Made by a program: the position numbers and the translations under genes
Notes under the pieces: generated by a model
What the model was told of the DNA's origin: nothing
Database searches by the model: none
Seen by the model: the letters and a program-made list of their open reading frames with translations, nothing else
Assembly: GCA_965649825.1 (NCBI GenBank)
Contig: OZ287696.1
Span: 2,108,001 to 2,172,000, forward strand
Reading direction: 5' to 3'
Length of the DNA stretch: 64,000 nucleotides
Source of the DNA: Penicillus capitatus
Taxonomy: Eukaryota > Chlorophyta
Part shown: one piece after another, positions 43,273-54,600 of the stretch
How the letters are laid out: each line of letters opens with the position of its first letter
Position numbering within the stretch: position 1 is the first letter of the stretch

Positions 43273-45475
43273 ATGGCGCGACGATTCTCTGTGGCAAAAG
43301 ACGACGCACCAAAACGTTATCTCTTTGTTGGGAACTGCGGACCAGGTGTTGGATTAAGCAGAGACGATGTGGAAGAACTCTTTTCGCCATTTGGCCCTGC
43401 CGAAGTGGATATCACGGACGAGAAGAAATCGTTCCTCTTCTTAACCTTTCCGGACGTCGAGCGGGCACAGGCTGCTATGCATCATTTCACAAAAGTGGAT
43501 ACAGAAAGACGGTTCATCATCCGATATACGGATGTCAAGAAACCCAAAAAACATGTCCGATCATATAGAAATGGGCTTAAGTGGCTAAGGGAGCGTTTGC
43601 TTCTATGCAGAAATGCATCCCATTTCTGTTCCATGAGGCAGACGACTGTCGCATTCCTGGATTGCAATTACTGAAAGAGTTCATCAGCGTGGAAGAAGAG
43701 AACGCGCTGTTGGAATTCTTAAAGAATGAAGATTCTGAGATCGATTGGATAGTGCACACCGAACGGCGTGTTGCCCACTTCGGCGTTTCCTTCGACTACG
43801 CAGTTTTGTCACCTTACTTAAGGAGAAAGGTGTCGAGAGTGTTCCCTGCAGACAAGGAATGTTGACCTTTCCCGAGTGGCCTCACCGTTTCCCGATTGTC
43901 TCTCTCCATTCGTCCAGCGCATCCAACAGTGCGATCCCGTTCCTGCCGTAAGACTGATGCATGATTTTCAAAGCCCATTCCGTTAACGATGGTATTGCAG
44001 TTGGATCAATTGACAATCAATTGTTATCCATTCGGAATCGGTCTGGCATCCCACATAGATTCTCACACTGCCTTTACTGGTAATCCATCAACTGAACACA
44101 AAGGCAGAAGCGATGTTGCCAAACACAGGTGCTATTGTGGCTCTGTCTGTTGGCAGTGGTGCTGTTATGCGATTCAAGAAAGGGAGAGAACGTCGACATC
44201 TTGTCTTGCCACGTCGATCGTTGCTCATCTTGGCAGACGAAGTGCGCTATTGCTGGTATGGTCTCATCATTGATCATTACCACTGTATGATATGCTCGCA
44301 GGCAGCACTCTATACCACCCAACCACATGCAACGTGAAGTATCCGATAGATACTCGTTAACTTTTCGTCAGGCGAGAGGATTTCCATGCAATTGTGCTTA
44401 TCCACAGTACTGCGATAGTCAAGAGGGCGCAGGGCCGCCAACTCGAATGCTGCTAGAACGCATACAGAATGAAGATGCGAGGAAGCAAACGGACGAAGTT
44501 GCATGTCAGTCTCTGGAAAAGGAATACGTGCATCAGGTATACGACGTTATTGCTCGACATTTCAGCGCCACAAGGTAGGAGCTTCGACATTATATTGGTT
44601 TAGCAGAACAAACCTGTGACAGATTTGCCGTCTGGCCAAAAGTCCGAACCTATCTCGAATCACTCGATCCAGGTTCAACGATGGTCGATGTTGGGTGCGG
44701 CAACGGCAAGTACTTCAGTGTCCGGCGCGATCTCTTCATTACAGGATTCGATCACTCAGAAGGTCAGACGATAAGGCGAAAGAGTGCTCAGTGCTTTTCT
44801 GACGGAAGCTGTATCTGAGTAGGTCTTCTCAGAGCAGCTCTCGATCGACAGATGCCTGGGGGATTGCCTTGCCAACAGAGAAGTGTCATTGACGTTGCTG
44901 TTGCCGACGGATTCAACCTACCACTGCGAGATGCAACAATGGATGCCGCACTCTGCATTGCTGTGATGCATCACATCAGCAGCATTGATCGACGGTTGAG
45001 GATTCTGAAAGAGATGGCGAGGGTTCTCAAACCGAATGGCACCGCACTCATCACCGTATGGGCCCAAGAACAACAGGACAAAGACAAAACCATCTCCAAA
45101 TGGAAACCTATTCGTCACCAAGACAACCCTGAGTGTGAGAACAGCACACAGGCCTCGAGTCTGTTTCAAACAGCACTGCGTGCACTAGATATTAGGGATG
45201 TTGTGGGCGAGTTGCACGGAGATGACTATTTCGTTCCTTGGCATCTTCCTTTGCATCGGGTGGAAGGTCAAATTGCAGCTCGAGAGATATTGGACGAAGA
45301 AGGAAGCGGAGGGGTTATTAACGAAGAGAAGAGAAGTGTGATGTTCCATCGTTATTATCATCTCTATGTCAAAGGAGAGCTCGAGTGTCTCTGTGCACAC
45401 ATTACGAACATACGGATAGTGGATGCTTTCTTTGATAAAAGCAACTGGTGTGTGATTATACAGAAAAGCCTGTAA
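43273..45475 (+). CDS. ALKBH8: ALKBH8 homolog: RRM + AlkB dioxygenase + Trm9-like methyltransferase
   Basis: tRNA wobble-uridine modification enzyme: the methyltransferase makes mcm5U and the AlkB domain hydroxylates it. RRM: KRYLFVGNCGPG and KSFLFLTFPDVERAQAA (residues about 14-75). AlkB: CRIPGLQLLKEFISVEEE, RRVAHFGVSFDYA, NCYPFGIGLASHIDSHTAF (Fe-binding HxD), VGSGAVMRFKK and VLPRRSLLILADEVRYCW, where the following His is QHS after a 46-nt intron. Zn-type Cys cluster: FPCNCAYPQYCDSQ. Methyltransferase: KEYVHQVYDVIARHFSATRF, MVDVGCGNGKYF (SAM motif I), DVAVADGFNLPLRD, VMHHISSIDRRLRIL and the family C-terminus FHRYYHLYVKGELECLC then FFDKSNWCVIIQKSL. Introns of 46-56 nt (one about 75 nt) keep frame throughout. 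It has the full three-domain layout of animal ALKBH8, ending TAA. Confidence 0.92.
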
Positions 45476-45771
45476 TCTCACATCGCTGCCAATTTTGCAT
45501 TCAGCTGTTGGCTCGTCCACGTACAGAATGAGGGACAAGAATGAGATAGACGCGACATGGTCGTCAAACAACTCTCTGTTGATAAACAATCGGATTTTGT
45601 GCCGAGGATGTTTGCAGACCTCGAGAATTCAATAGGCAAGGTCGCGAAGAGAGCGCATGAGTGAAGACATTCGAACAGCTATCAATTCGACCGATTCTGT
45701 CATTTTACGCAACGTGGGGCATTACCCCTAAAAATCAATATCCGCGAGACAATGACATCATTTGCACGACC

Positions 45772-46658
45772 ATGATGGCGACACCTCACCACCTGCTGCT
45801 AGTCATCGGCGCCTTGACGCTCTTCCGTCCTTGCTTCAGTTCAGTCGCATCAAAAGAAGTGGATCGACTCTTGAACGGTGTGAGGACACCTTGAAGGGAA
45901 TGCTTGCGACAGGTAACATGTGGGAGTCTCGTGAAATTGAGCAATGCTGTTACGAAGTATCGATTGCACTCCCATGACATTCCCTACGGCCAAGGCAGCC
46001 GTCAACAATCAGTGACTGCATTCCCTCGACCAGATGATTCCAACAGTTACTGGATTGTCAGGGGAACAAAAGTGCACACCCCCCTCTTACATGCGCCGTC
46101 ATCATCTTCATTGGGGTCTGTGAATCTGTACAGGAGTCACCTTGTCAGCAGGGGACACCGATTACCAAGAAGCAAAAAATACGGCTGCAACACAACAACA
46201 CGCGACGTTGGCTACACAGCCATCTGCATCTATCTCCTCTCTCCCAGAACCAGGAGGTGATATCTCCGCCTCCTCAATCTCCGACCCTCTCACAATCCTG
46301 TACCAGGTGAGTGCTTTTGGAGATGATGATGTCTCAGACACAGGTGACGTCTGGATCGTTGAATGGGATGGAAAGAAGGCGTCATGGGACAGTTCGATGC
46401 AGGTCGTTCGTTCGTTCGTTCGTTCATTCTTTGGATGCCCTCTTCTGGTCAAGTCAAGGAGGTGTCTGTGTGCAGGTTCGTTTTCATCATGTTGACACGG
46501 ATGCTTATCTGATGTCCCATCAAGCACGATACTCAAATCCAATTCCGGGGCAACAAGAGGTATGCGCAGTGAAGACAAAGGACAAGAAGACATTCTGGGA
46601 AAGTGCTGAAGGCGTCTACTTTACAATACCCGGAAATCCTGTCAAAGATGAACTCTGA
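45772..46658 (+). CDS. SDF2: SDF2-like ER protein with MIR domains and KDEL tail
   Basis: Homolog of stromal cell-derived factor 2, an ER-lumen MIR-domain protein of the O-mannosylation and chaperone network; in plants it acts in receptor quality control. A signal peptide (MATPHHLLLVIGALTLFRPC) is followed after a 69-nt intron by VTCGSLVKLSNAVTKYRLHS, HDIPYGQGSRQQSV and DDSNSYWIVRG. The second MIR is TPITKKQKIRLQHNNTRRWL then HSHLHLSPLSQNQE, and VSAFGDDDVSDTGDVWIVEW. The third is VRFHHVDTDAYLM. The protein ends in KDEL-TGA, the ER retrieval signal. Introns are about 62-85 nt; one (46400-46495) starts with a (CGTT)n microsatellite. Complete and in frame. Confidence 0.92.
46404..46429 (+). repeat. 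(CGTT)n microsatellite in SDF2 intron
   Basis: Five to six tandem CGTT units immediately after the GT of the last SDF2 intron, so the donor site reads into the repeat. Confidence 0.9.
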
Positions 46659-46676
46659 TGTGCCAACTCATTTTAA

Positions 46677-47908
46677 TGATTCATCATTGGCTTCGATCTC
46701 TAACCTTCCTAGCAGCTTCCCAATCAAATCGACAAATTCTGGTCCAGCTTCGCACAGCCTTGAGTAGATGTGGATGCGTTCCTGGTCCGGAAAACGAATT
46801 CTCGTGAGATGATAGAAGCGTCTTGACTGCGCGTGCCTTTTCGGTTGTGCTGAGTGTGATGGAGGATCCAATGAGTTCAGCATCATCTATTCTCAATGGA
46901 AGTGCACCCAACAAACGAATGACAGAACGGACAACAAATCCATTGGTCGGCATCATTTGACCACTTCCACGGACATCGGCACAAACCTGCAAAACCATAC
47001 CCCGGACGGATGACGAGCGAAGACATGGCAGCATCCAAACTTGAAGAAGAGCATCTCTGAGCTTGGATGCTGTTTCTGCATAGATGATGAGGACCGCATC
47101 GGTCAAATCCAATCTGAGTATCTCGGCCAGATGACATAGAAAGACCACTGGCACCACCCCGGAGGGCAGACCGATTCCTTCCGATGTCAGCAAAACTGTC
47201 CTCTTAACTGCAAACCGAAAGATGCTTGTGGCAATGTTCATGCTCTGTGTCTTCACTGAAATACAAGCTTCCTGTGTCAAACATCATGTGTACCCGGCCC
47301 GCAGCAGTTTGAAAGGACAAGAGCGATACAGTGCAGATGTGATAGAGATGTGTGATCATATCAAATGTGTAATCTTGGCCTGACAGGCGCATGTCGTCCA
47401 TCCTTTTGACAATCTGTTGTGCTTCGTTTCGGGCTTTCTTCTTTTGTGCGTCAGAGACGTGAATATAGAGGCGCGATTTCCACCACGATGGTAGTGACGG
47501 TGCTTGCTGTTCACTTTCCTTGGGTGCATTCTGTCTCTCCTCGTCTGCCCCGAGAGGATTCCAGTCCAGTACATGAGAACTAATGAAGACCTACAGACAA
47601 GCAGGCATAGGTGTAACGGAGAGTCTGCCATACGTGCATCTGTGACCCACTTCTTTCCCTCCGAGGGACCGGTCCCTCACCCACTTGCCACCACGGCCTA
47701 GATGTGGACCTTCTCGTTCTCGTCCACCCGTCCACCTTGAGAATGTTCTCGCGAGTCCCAAGTAGAGAACATAGATGAGTAGTCCCAGCAAAGCACAGCC
47801 CGCTATCGGTGACGCATACGCATGTATTCTGGAGAAGGCGTCAGAAATCTGATTGTCGCCAAAGGACACGACTGAATGATTTTGTTGGTTCTTTGAAGTC
47901 AAAACCAT
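46677..47908 (-). CDS. Single-pass membrane protein of unknown function
   Basis: Minus-strand gene with at least three exons. Exon 1 starts at 47908: MVLTSKNQQNHSVVSFGDNQ, then one hydrophobic helix (IAGCALLGLLIYVLYLGLA) followed by a basic, Gly/Arg-rich stretch (RWTGGREREGPHLGRGGK). A 90-95-nt intron leads to VFISSHVLDWNPLGADEERQ, RLYIHVSDAQKKKARNEAQQ and DMRLSGQDYTFDMITHLYHI. The last exon (to about 46677) has FRFAVKRTVLLTSEGIGL and SVIRLLGALPLRIDDAELIG. The soluble part is on the C-terminal side of the helix. I do not recognise the family. It is convergent with SDF2, with the 3' ends only about 20 bp apart. Confidence 0.55.
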
Positions 47909-47950
47909 CTAATACCATCTTGCCTTGTTTCGCAGGACTCTATCAGACAA

Positions 47951-48435
47951 TGACTAGACCTTCTTGACTTTTTTCTTGTTAGGATTCTTGTGGAATCGAT
48001 GGTGTGCTTTCTTGACGGGTTTCTCTACGCGTAATGCCGTGTTTGCACTCTTTATGCACAAAACACAGACAGCATTGAAATCCATTGGCATCTGATGCGT
48101 TGTGAATGCTCATCGCATACCTGCCGTTGAGGTCCATAGGTTTCCAGAATAGGTCGGGCATTGTTGCCCTCTCCCAACGATCGATAATGTCGTCGAGGTT
48201 TCCACGCTCTTTCAATGGCATGAACGGGTGCTCCGTCCAGACGGCTTGCAAGTTGCACCAGAGCAGCAAGTCTCACACCGCGATACAGATTCCTCAACTT
48301 CTCTTTGCTTTCTTCCTGCCCGCGAATGGGTGAGGATGGAAATGGGGGTATGGCATTCTGTGCCGAACAACGATGTGCGACGCGGATAGGACATCGACGC
48401 CACTGGCCATGACCAGTAACGGAGGCCGTCGTCAT
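47951..48435 (-). CDS. Small basic protein, possibly mitochondrial
   Basis: About 124 residues in three exons. It starts at 48435 (MTTASVTGHGQWRRCPIRVA), with an Arg/Ser/Ala-rich N-terminus that could be a mitochondrial presequence. A 34-nt intron joins KEKLRNLYR to AVWTEHPFMPLKERGNLDDI and DRWERATMPDLFWKPMDLN. A 73-nt intron then joins to a very basic end (KPVKKAHHRFHKNPNKKKVK KV), stop TAG. Size, charge and possible presequence fit a mitochondrial ribosomal protein, but I cannot assign one. It is divergent from ARS2, only 122 bp from its start, so they share a promoter region. Confidence 0.5.
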
Positions 48436-48557
48436 GTTTGCATTCGTGAAGCAATCTCGAGACGTGACTTGAAGGGAGCTGTCGTGTCTTTGATTAGAAC
48501 GCGTCGTCCCTGAGCATCGCTGGACTGGAGTCGCACTTTGAGCTTGGACAATCGACG
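48436..48557. promoter_or_regulatory. Compact bidirectional promoter (122 bp)
   Basis: Only 122 bp separate the start codons of the small basic protein (-) and ARS2 (+), so both promoters and leaders must lie here or within the transcribed regions. No TATA box is evident. Confidence 0.5.
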
Positions 48558-51370
48558 ATGCGCCGGTCTAATTCTCCAGCTTACGATCGACGCCGTTCAC
48601 CACCTCGCCGTGACCGCAGAGACTTTCCACCTCGCAGAAGACGCAGTTTCTCACGCGAACGTTACGAGGGAAACAGAACACGACGCTCTTCACCGGGCTT
48701 CAAGAGATTTCGTCGAGACGAAGACCACCACTTCGACAGATAGTACGTACAAACACAGCGCGTCCTATGCGCGACCCGTCTCTCCTATTTTTCTGTCTCG
48801 TGTGCGGTCCACTTAGATGACAACCGAAAAGGCACTGTGAACCCATGCTGTTGTGTCTGCAGTGAGAGAGGCTCTCCGCACAGAAGAAGTGGCCACGACA
48901 GGGACCGGGACTCTCACGATCGATACCATGACCGAAGGTAAGGGATAGATGTACTGCTTGCTGGTGGAGATGTGGATGGGTTTGGATGCAGAGATGGTCC
49001 CGAGTCCTACAGGGAGTTTATCATGAATCTCCCAAATGATGTGACTCCCGATGAAGCACATCGCAGATACCAAAACCATTTAGTGGACTGGTATGGTTCC
49101 GTCGTCAAATCAGAATTCGAACAGTTCAAGGATGAAGAATGGTGTGTGTTCTGCTGCATGGAGATAGCGTGCGATGCACGTTAATGGATGTGGTTCAGGA
49201 TGAAGACGAAACACGATCCTCGTACCATTCTCAAAATCATTGAGAAACACAAGACACACGCGCAGATTGCCGCGAAAGAGTTTGCCGAAGCAATGAAGCC
49301 TGGTGGCGAATTGGATGTTGAATCTGAGTCTTTTGACCAGGGAGTCTTAAAGACAACAGAAACCGATACCAATAGTGGGATCGATTCTCTGGCAATGAAA
49401 GCAGAGATAGATGCACTGCTGTTTTCCAGAAGAAGAAGAAGACCCAAAGGCAAAAAGCTTTGTTGCTCCCCACGTTTGTTGGTCGAAAGATCGCATCGAG
49501 AGTGATCTGAACTTGAGTACGGAGCTCGTTCAGAAACTTGACGCCGAGAAAGGCATTACAGAGAATCCCATTCTTGCGACAGTGCCGGACAAGAAGCCAG
49601 AAGGTCGATTGCATGCAACAGCACCATCATGGTTATTGTGTTCGATGAGATACTCGTGTAGTTAAGCCCGAAGGCAATGGCGAGACCTGTGATGGCAAAG
49701 AAGTTGATGAACAAATGCTTAAAGACTCAGACGAAGCAAATGTCAAGAGACTGGATCTGGTGCTGACGTACCTATGGAGGGTGCACATGATCGACTACTA
49801 TTCGGGTCAGAGATATGCCTTTCTGCTGGCATGACATTCGAGCAAGATGGGTACCTTGAGTGTAGGACATGAACTCAATGATAAGGAATATGAGAATGCA
49901 AAATGCCGAATGCTGAGACCTCCGAGGGATCACGAGACCGACGAGCAAACGGGTCAGTGTCCTACGCGTCTGCGTTTGGCGGATCCGCTCAGCAATGTCA
50001 GTTTGATACAGACAAGAGAATGTTAGATGAACTGAAGGTAAGGGTGGATAACTTCTGGTCTGAACGCATCAAGAAGGGAGATCCTTTACAGCAGAAGACA
50101 CAAACTGGCAAGGTTGTCTGCCACGAATGCCCTTTGCAGTGTAGCCATTGCATGCGATGGTGGTCTATAGGTGGAGAAGGCCATTGAGGAGTTTGTTGAG
50201 TCGCAAGTGATTGAGGTCGATAGCAAAAAGTGAGATTCCTTAGTGCGCTCCATCCTCCTATAAACACCCCATCCACTCGTTCCTCGTTAAGAAGGCGCTT
50301 TGTTTTGCAGTTGCAGGACGTCGTCCTTTTTGGGAGTGGAAATGAAAGGCTCGAATGGGCATTTTTCTGTTTTTTCTTAAAAGTCTCTTTTTCTCCGATC
50401 TCTCACCACTGCGCCGTTCGTTTCGTTTATGAGAGTGATTTTGGAGACGAGACTATTTTTGACCGTTTGCCCGTAGTCTTGGTCCCTCCAGCCACGGCCA
50501 GTTGTACAGTTCGTAACCGCTGTTGCCTTTTCCTAAGTCCCTTGCGTCCTTGATGTGTTCTCTCTTAATATGTCCCTCTCTCTGATGTAGATGGGGCAAT
50601 AAGCTGAGCAACAAGATGTTCGTGGGGAAAGAATTTGTGATCAAGCACATTCGCTTGAAACACAGCGCAGTCGTTGATGCCGAAAGAGAGAAGGTGAGAT
50701 GACGACCCGTGGCAATGGACAGGAGATTCATCAAGAATTGTATCCTATCAGATACTAGACGAGATTTATTTTGACAATTTCAGAAAGGAAAAGGAGGAGC
50801 AAGAGAGAAAGATGTCCGAGGAACGCGAACGTGCACTTCGCTTCGGTCCACAAGTAGCATCGAAGTGCCATGCCAGACGCACCATGATGCACATCGAATG
50901 GTGCTCTAGGCCATGGAAGGGTCCTACAATGGTGCATATCCTGATGGATTTGGGCATGGGGCTCCAGGTGTCATGGCTGGTCAAGGAATGATGGGTCCTC
51001 CAATTGTCCCCGCTCCCATGATGGGTGCAGCTATGGGCCAAATGTTGATGCCTGCTCCAGGTATGGTGGTATAACGCACGCACAATGATGGTCTGTTTTC
51101 GATTGTCGTCGTCGATGTGCGTTTGTGGATGTGACAGGTGCTGGCCCAATGGGTCCTTTTGTCTTACAACCTGTCCCTACAGGAGGTGGTATGGCCCCCA
51201 TGGATATGGGACCGATGGGTGGAGCTGGCAGAGGAAGAGGAATGGAAGCTCCTGCTGCGTTACCTGTTGGCCGCGTTGGAAGTGGCCAGAATTGGAGTGG
51301 TCAACGCGAGTATTACGATCTGGATGCACCGCAGAACAATCGCGCCGTTTTAGATTATGGTGATCTGTAG
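48558..51370 (+). CDS. SRRT: ARS2 / SERRATE homolog (nuclear RNA-processing adaptor)
   Basis: Cap-binding-complex adaptor used in small-RNA biogenesis and nuclear RNA fate. The Arg/Ser-rich N-terminus (RRDRRDFPPRRRRSFSRERY) is followed by the DUF3546-like block YREFIMNLPNDVTPDEAHRR then EFEQFKDEEW. Then come KRLDLVLTYLWRVHMIDYYS, VRVDNFWSERIKKGDPLQQK and the zinc-finger region KMFVGKEFVIKHIRLKHSA, and finally a Gly/Met/Pro-rich tail ending YYDLDAPQNNRAVLDYGDL. About 12 exons are in phase; introns are mostly 55-77 nt, with the first 119 nt and one (50230-50590) 361 nt. In the finger, the two Cys of the usual C2H2 are not seen: the sequence reads WGNKLSNKMF where Cys are expected, while both His remain. 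Otherwise complete. Confidence 0.85.
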
Positions 51371-51641
51371 TTTTCGATTTGATGGTGTTTCGAGCATGCC
51401 CAATTCCAACTGCACCTCGGCCGTGTTCAACGACACAACGGAATATGTTTTTGATGCTTGCATTTTTAAAGGGCTCAGATCGTCGGCTCCATCCATTTGT
51501 GTGGCGCAACTGTGTACAATTCGACAATTCTGCATGCGAAACGCGTTGCGATTTTCTTCCGCGTGAGAAGATAATAGAGAGGACGTTCGTGACGGCCTTC
51601 CTCCAGTTGGGTATTTGTGGACGGACTGCGGTTAAATAGCC
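51371..51641. other. Intergenic between ARS2 and the tail-anchored protein
   Basis: About 270 bp with the ARS2 3' UTR and the upstream region of the next gene, same strand. No repeat or gene. Confidence 0.4.
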
Positions 51642-54600
51642 ATGATGAAAGGGACGAAGAAGAAGACTGGGGAGGGCACTGAAAAACCAGCCAAGAAACC
51701 GGGATTGTTGAGTCGGCGTCCTAAGTCGGCAGCGTCTAAAGAGTCCACCGTAGAGAAAAAAGAAAAGGAGCCGGTGGATGCAAAGAAATCGACAACGAAG
51801 ACGACGACAACGACGGATACCAAGAAGGGCCTGAACAAACGCAGTTCGAAAGAGAATGTGGAGCTGCCGGGAAGGAGTCAGTCCGAAACAGCGAAAAAGG
51901 CGACAGCAAAGAGCACTGCTCCGAAAACCGGCGCGGTAAAGAGCGAGAAATCCATCGGAGTGAAGCCGAAGTTGGATAGGACATCGGCACCGCCTGGACC
52001 CAAGAATACAAGTTCGACGCCGTCCCCGACTGCGGCGAAGAAAGCCGTGAAATCGGTACGCACACCAACAAAGAGTCCCAGTCCTATTCCCAAAGGCGTC
52101 GCTCCACGCTCAAAGTCAGAGAGCTCCAAGACGAGTCCATCTCTCTCTGAGATATCGTCAAGCAAGACACCCAAGGCAGCAAAGGAAACGACGACAAAGA
52201 CAAAAACACCGACGGCGGGATCCACACCACCATTGCCAAAAGGGTCTGGCAAGAAAGGACTGACGTCATCGTCTGCGAAAACGGTATCGCCTGTGCCAAA
52301 ACCGAAAGCGGCACCGGGGGAGAAGGAAAAGAAAAGCAAAAGCGGTTTTGTAAAAACGTTGACCAAGATCAAGAATGCTGTGACGCCGAGGGATAAGAAA
52401 GCCAAACAGGCAAGCAGTGTCAAAAGTCAGTCTGTATCTTCAAGGAGTGACAGGTCAGCCTTGAGTGATCGCCGAGTCAGTCAGTCTCCTGCACCCGTTG
52501 CTAAACCGCGACGTTTGTCGACGTCCAGTGCCGGTTCAGGCAGATCTCCATCCGTCAGCGAGAAGAGTCTGGATAAGAAAGTGGGGAAGCTGAAGAAGAA
52601 TACGTCGGAGTCTCCGTCCATTTCTTCGACGTTGTCTCCCGCTGTCGAGAGTAAGGTCGAGGTCGATGTTGCGAAGGCACATGCCGAAGGTGGTTCTGTG
52701 ACACCTGTTGTCACTGTCGAGTCCAAAGTGGAACCTGCGGAACTGGCTGGAGGAGACGATCAAGGTGTTCCATCTGAATCTCCCATCGTGGAGGAAACGA
52801 TCGATGAGGAATCTGTGAGGGAGCCATTATCAGAAGCGGAAATAAAAGGGCAGAATGATGATCCAATTGAGCCATCTCTCCGAGTGACGGCCGAGGAGTT
52901 GATTCCGCCCGGATCGTCTCGTGGACTCAGCCCAGCCAGATCGTACGGAGCGACAGAAATGGAACCGCCAACAACGATGAGCACGAGGCCGCAATCATCA
53001 CGTTCGTTCAATTCTGGATCTCCCGAAGAATCGGGACCTCAACAAGATGTGCTGTCGAACAATGAGTCAACGATGTCAAAGGAACCAGTAAAAACGGAGG
53101 CGGATAACGAAGATCAACCGCCAGAAGATAGTTCAATCAAAAACGATTTGGAGAAACAGACAGAAGAAGAGACATCTTCTCTTATTCAGAATCAAGACAC
53201 AGCACCTTTGGATGCGATGGCCTCGGAAGATTCGAAAGTTGAGCTGGGGGAGGAACCTGTCATTGCTAAAGTGGCCGATCGAAGTTTGCCAATAGATGCG
53301 GAAGTGACAGTTACGCAGGCACTCGGCGAAAGACCGTTCATCCATGACACTGCATTGGAGGATATATCGGAGACGAAGGTCTTTGTGGACAGTCTTGCCG
53401 ATCCGCACAGCACGGCACTGGATACTCCTGTCACGACAGAAGCATTGCTGGATGAAGAAAACACGGCCGCCAGTCATCAGGAGTCGTTAGATGTGGATGG
53501 CGGTTCTGACCAGGATTCATTGGATTTGGATCGTGCTCCCTCAGTCGATCGAGCATCCTTGGACTCACACGAGGACCATCGTTCTGATCGATCATCTCTG
53601 GACATAGGAAAAGCATCCGCATCGGACAAGACGTCCACCAGAATGGAGGGTGGTGACGATGACGTGGTGTCGGTTGGGGGTGATATAGATTCAGTGGATG
53701 GAGCGTCCCTTCGTGGATCGGACGATGACGGTTCGCTCGGAGAGGTTTCTATGGAAATAACAGATGCATTTTCGGACGATAGATCTTCTTTGGAAATGTC
53801 GGATATACCCGTCGCGGAACCTTCTGGTACAAAAGAGGAGCGAAGGCAAAGTATAGATGCATTACTGAAGAGAACTGAGGCAATAATACACGATGCTGCG
53901 CGAGATTCCACAAAGGTCGTCGGACGCGCATTGCCAACACTCGAGACACCAACAACAAACTTGAGCGCCATCGCAGAATTGCATGCAAGCATGCCGCCAG
54001 AAACAAAGGCTCTTTTAGAACGTGCAAAACCTGACACAGAATCCATCGGAAGTCTGCCTGATGCGGAAGAGATTCCTGATGATATTGCCAAGATGGATGA
54101 TTTGGACGGATTCAGCGAACCTCGAAGTCCGACAGCGCAATATGAAGAAATGGATAAGGAAAGCGCTGAACTTACGACACCTCGTGACGAATATCCCGAT
54201 TACGAAAGTCTTGGGTCGCCGTCATGGTCTAGTCACCAGCCCTTCCCTTCTGACGGCGAGCTTGATGATCTGGGTTCCACCCCAGACCCATCGTATCTGT
54301 CAGAGGGGGATGAGAATGCAGCTGCCATGGATCTTGGTGTTATGACGCCGCCAACAGAGCCGCCTGTTTCATCAGCACCGCCTCCAGTGCATCAGGCAGT
54401 GGCACAACCGATGCCTGATCTGACAAAAGAAGCACCTGCACAAGCCGCCATGACATCGGCGATGAAGACTCCTCCACTTTGGGATCCTTTGCAGAGAAGG
54501 AGGACCCCGACACCAACTCAGAAACTTCAAGTCCGATCACAATCGGCGGAATCTCCAAGTCCGAAGGTGGAGAAGGAACCAGATGTGCCTGCGATGGAAG

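Noticed and set aside
44840-44905. Apparent frameshift in the ALKBH8 methyltransferase, where CLANRE reads well in another frame.
   Set aside because: An intron of about 75 nt after HSE joins ALDRQMPGGLPCQQRSV to DVAVADGF in frame, so no lesion is needed.
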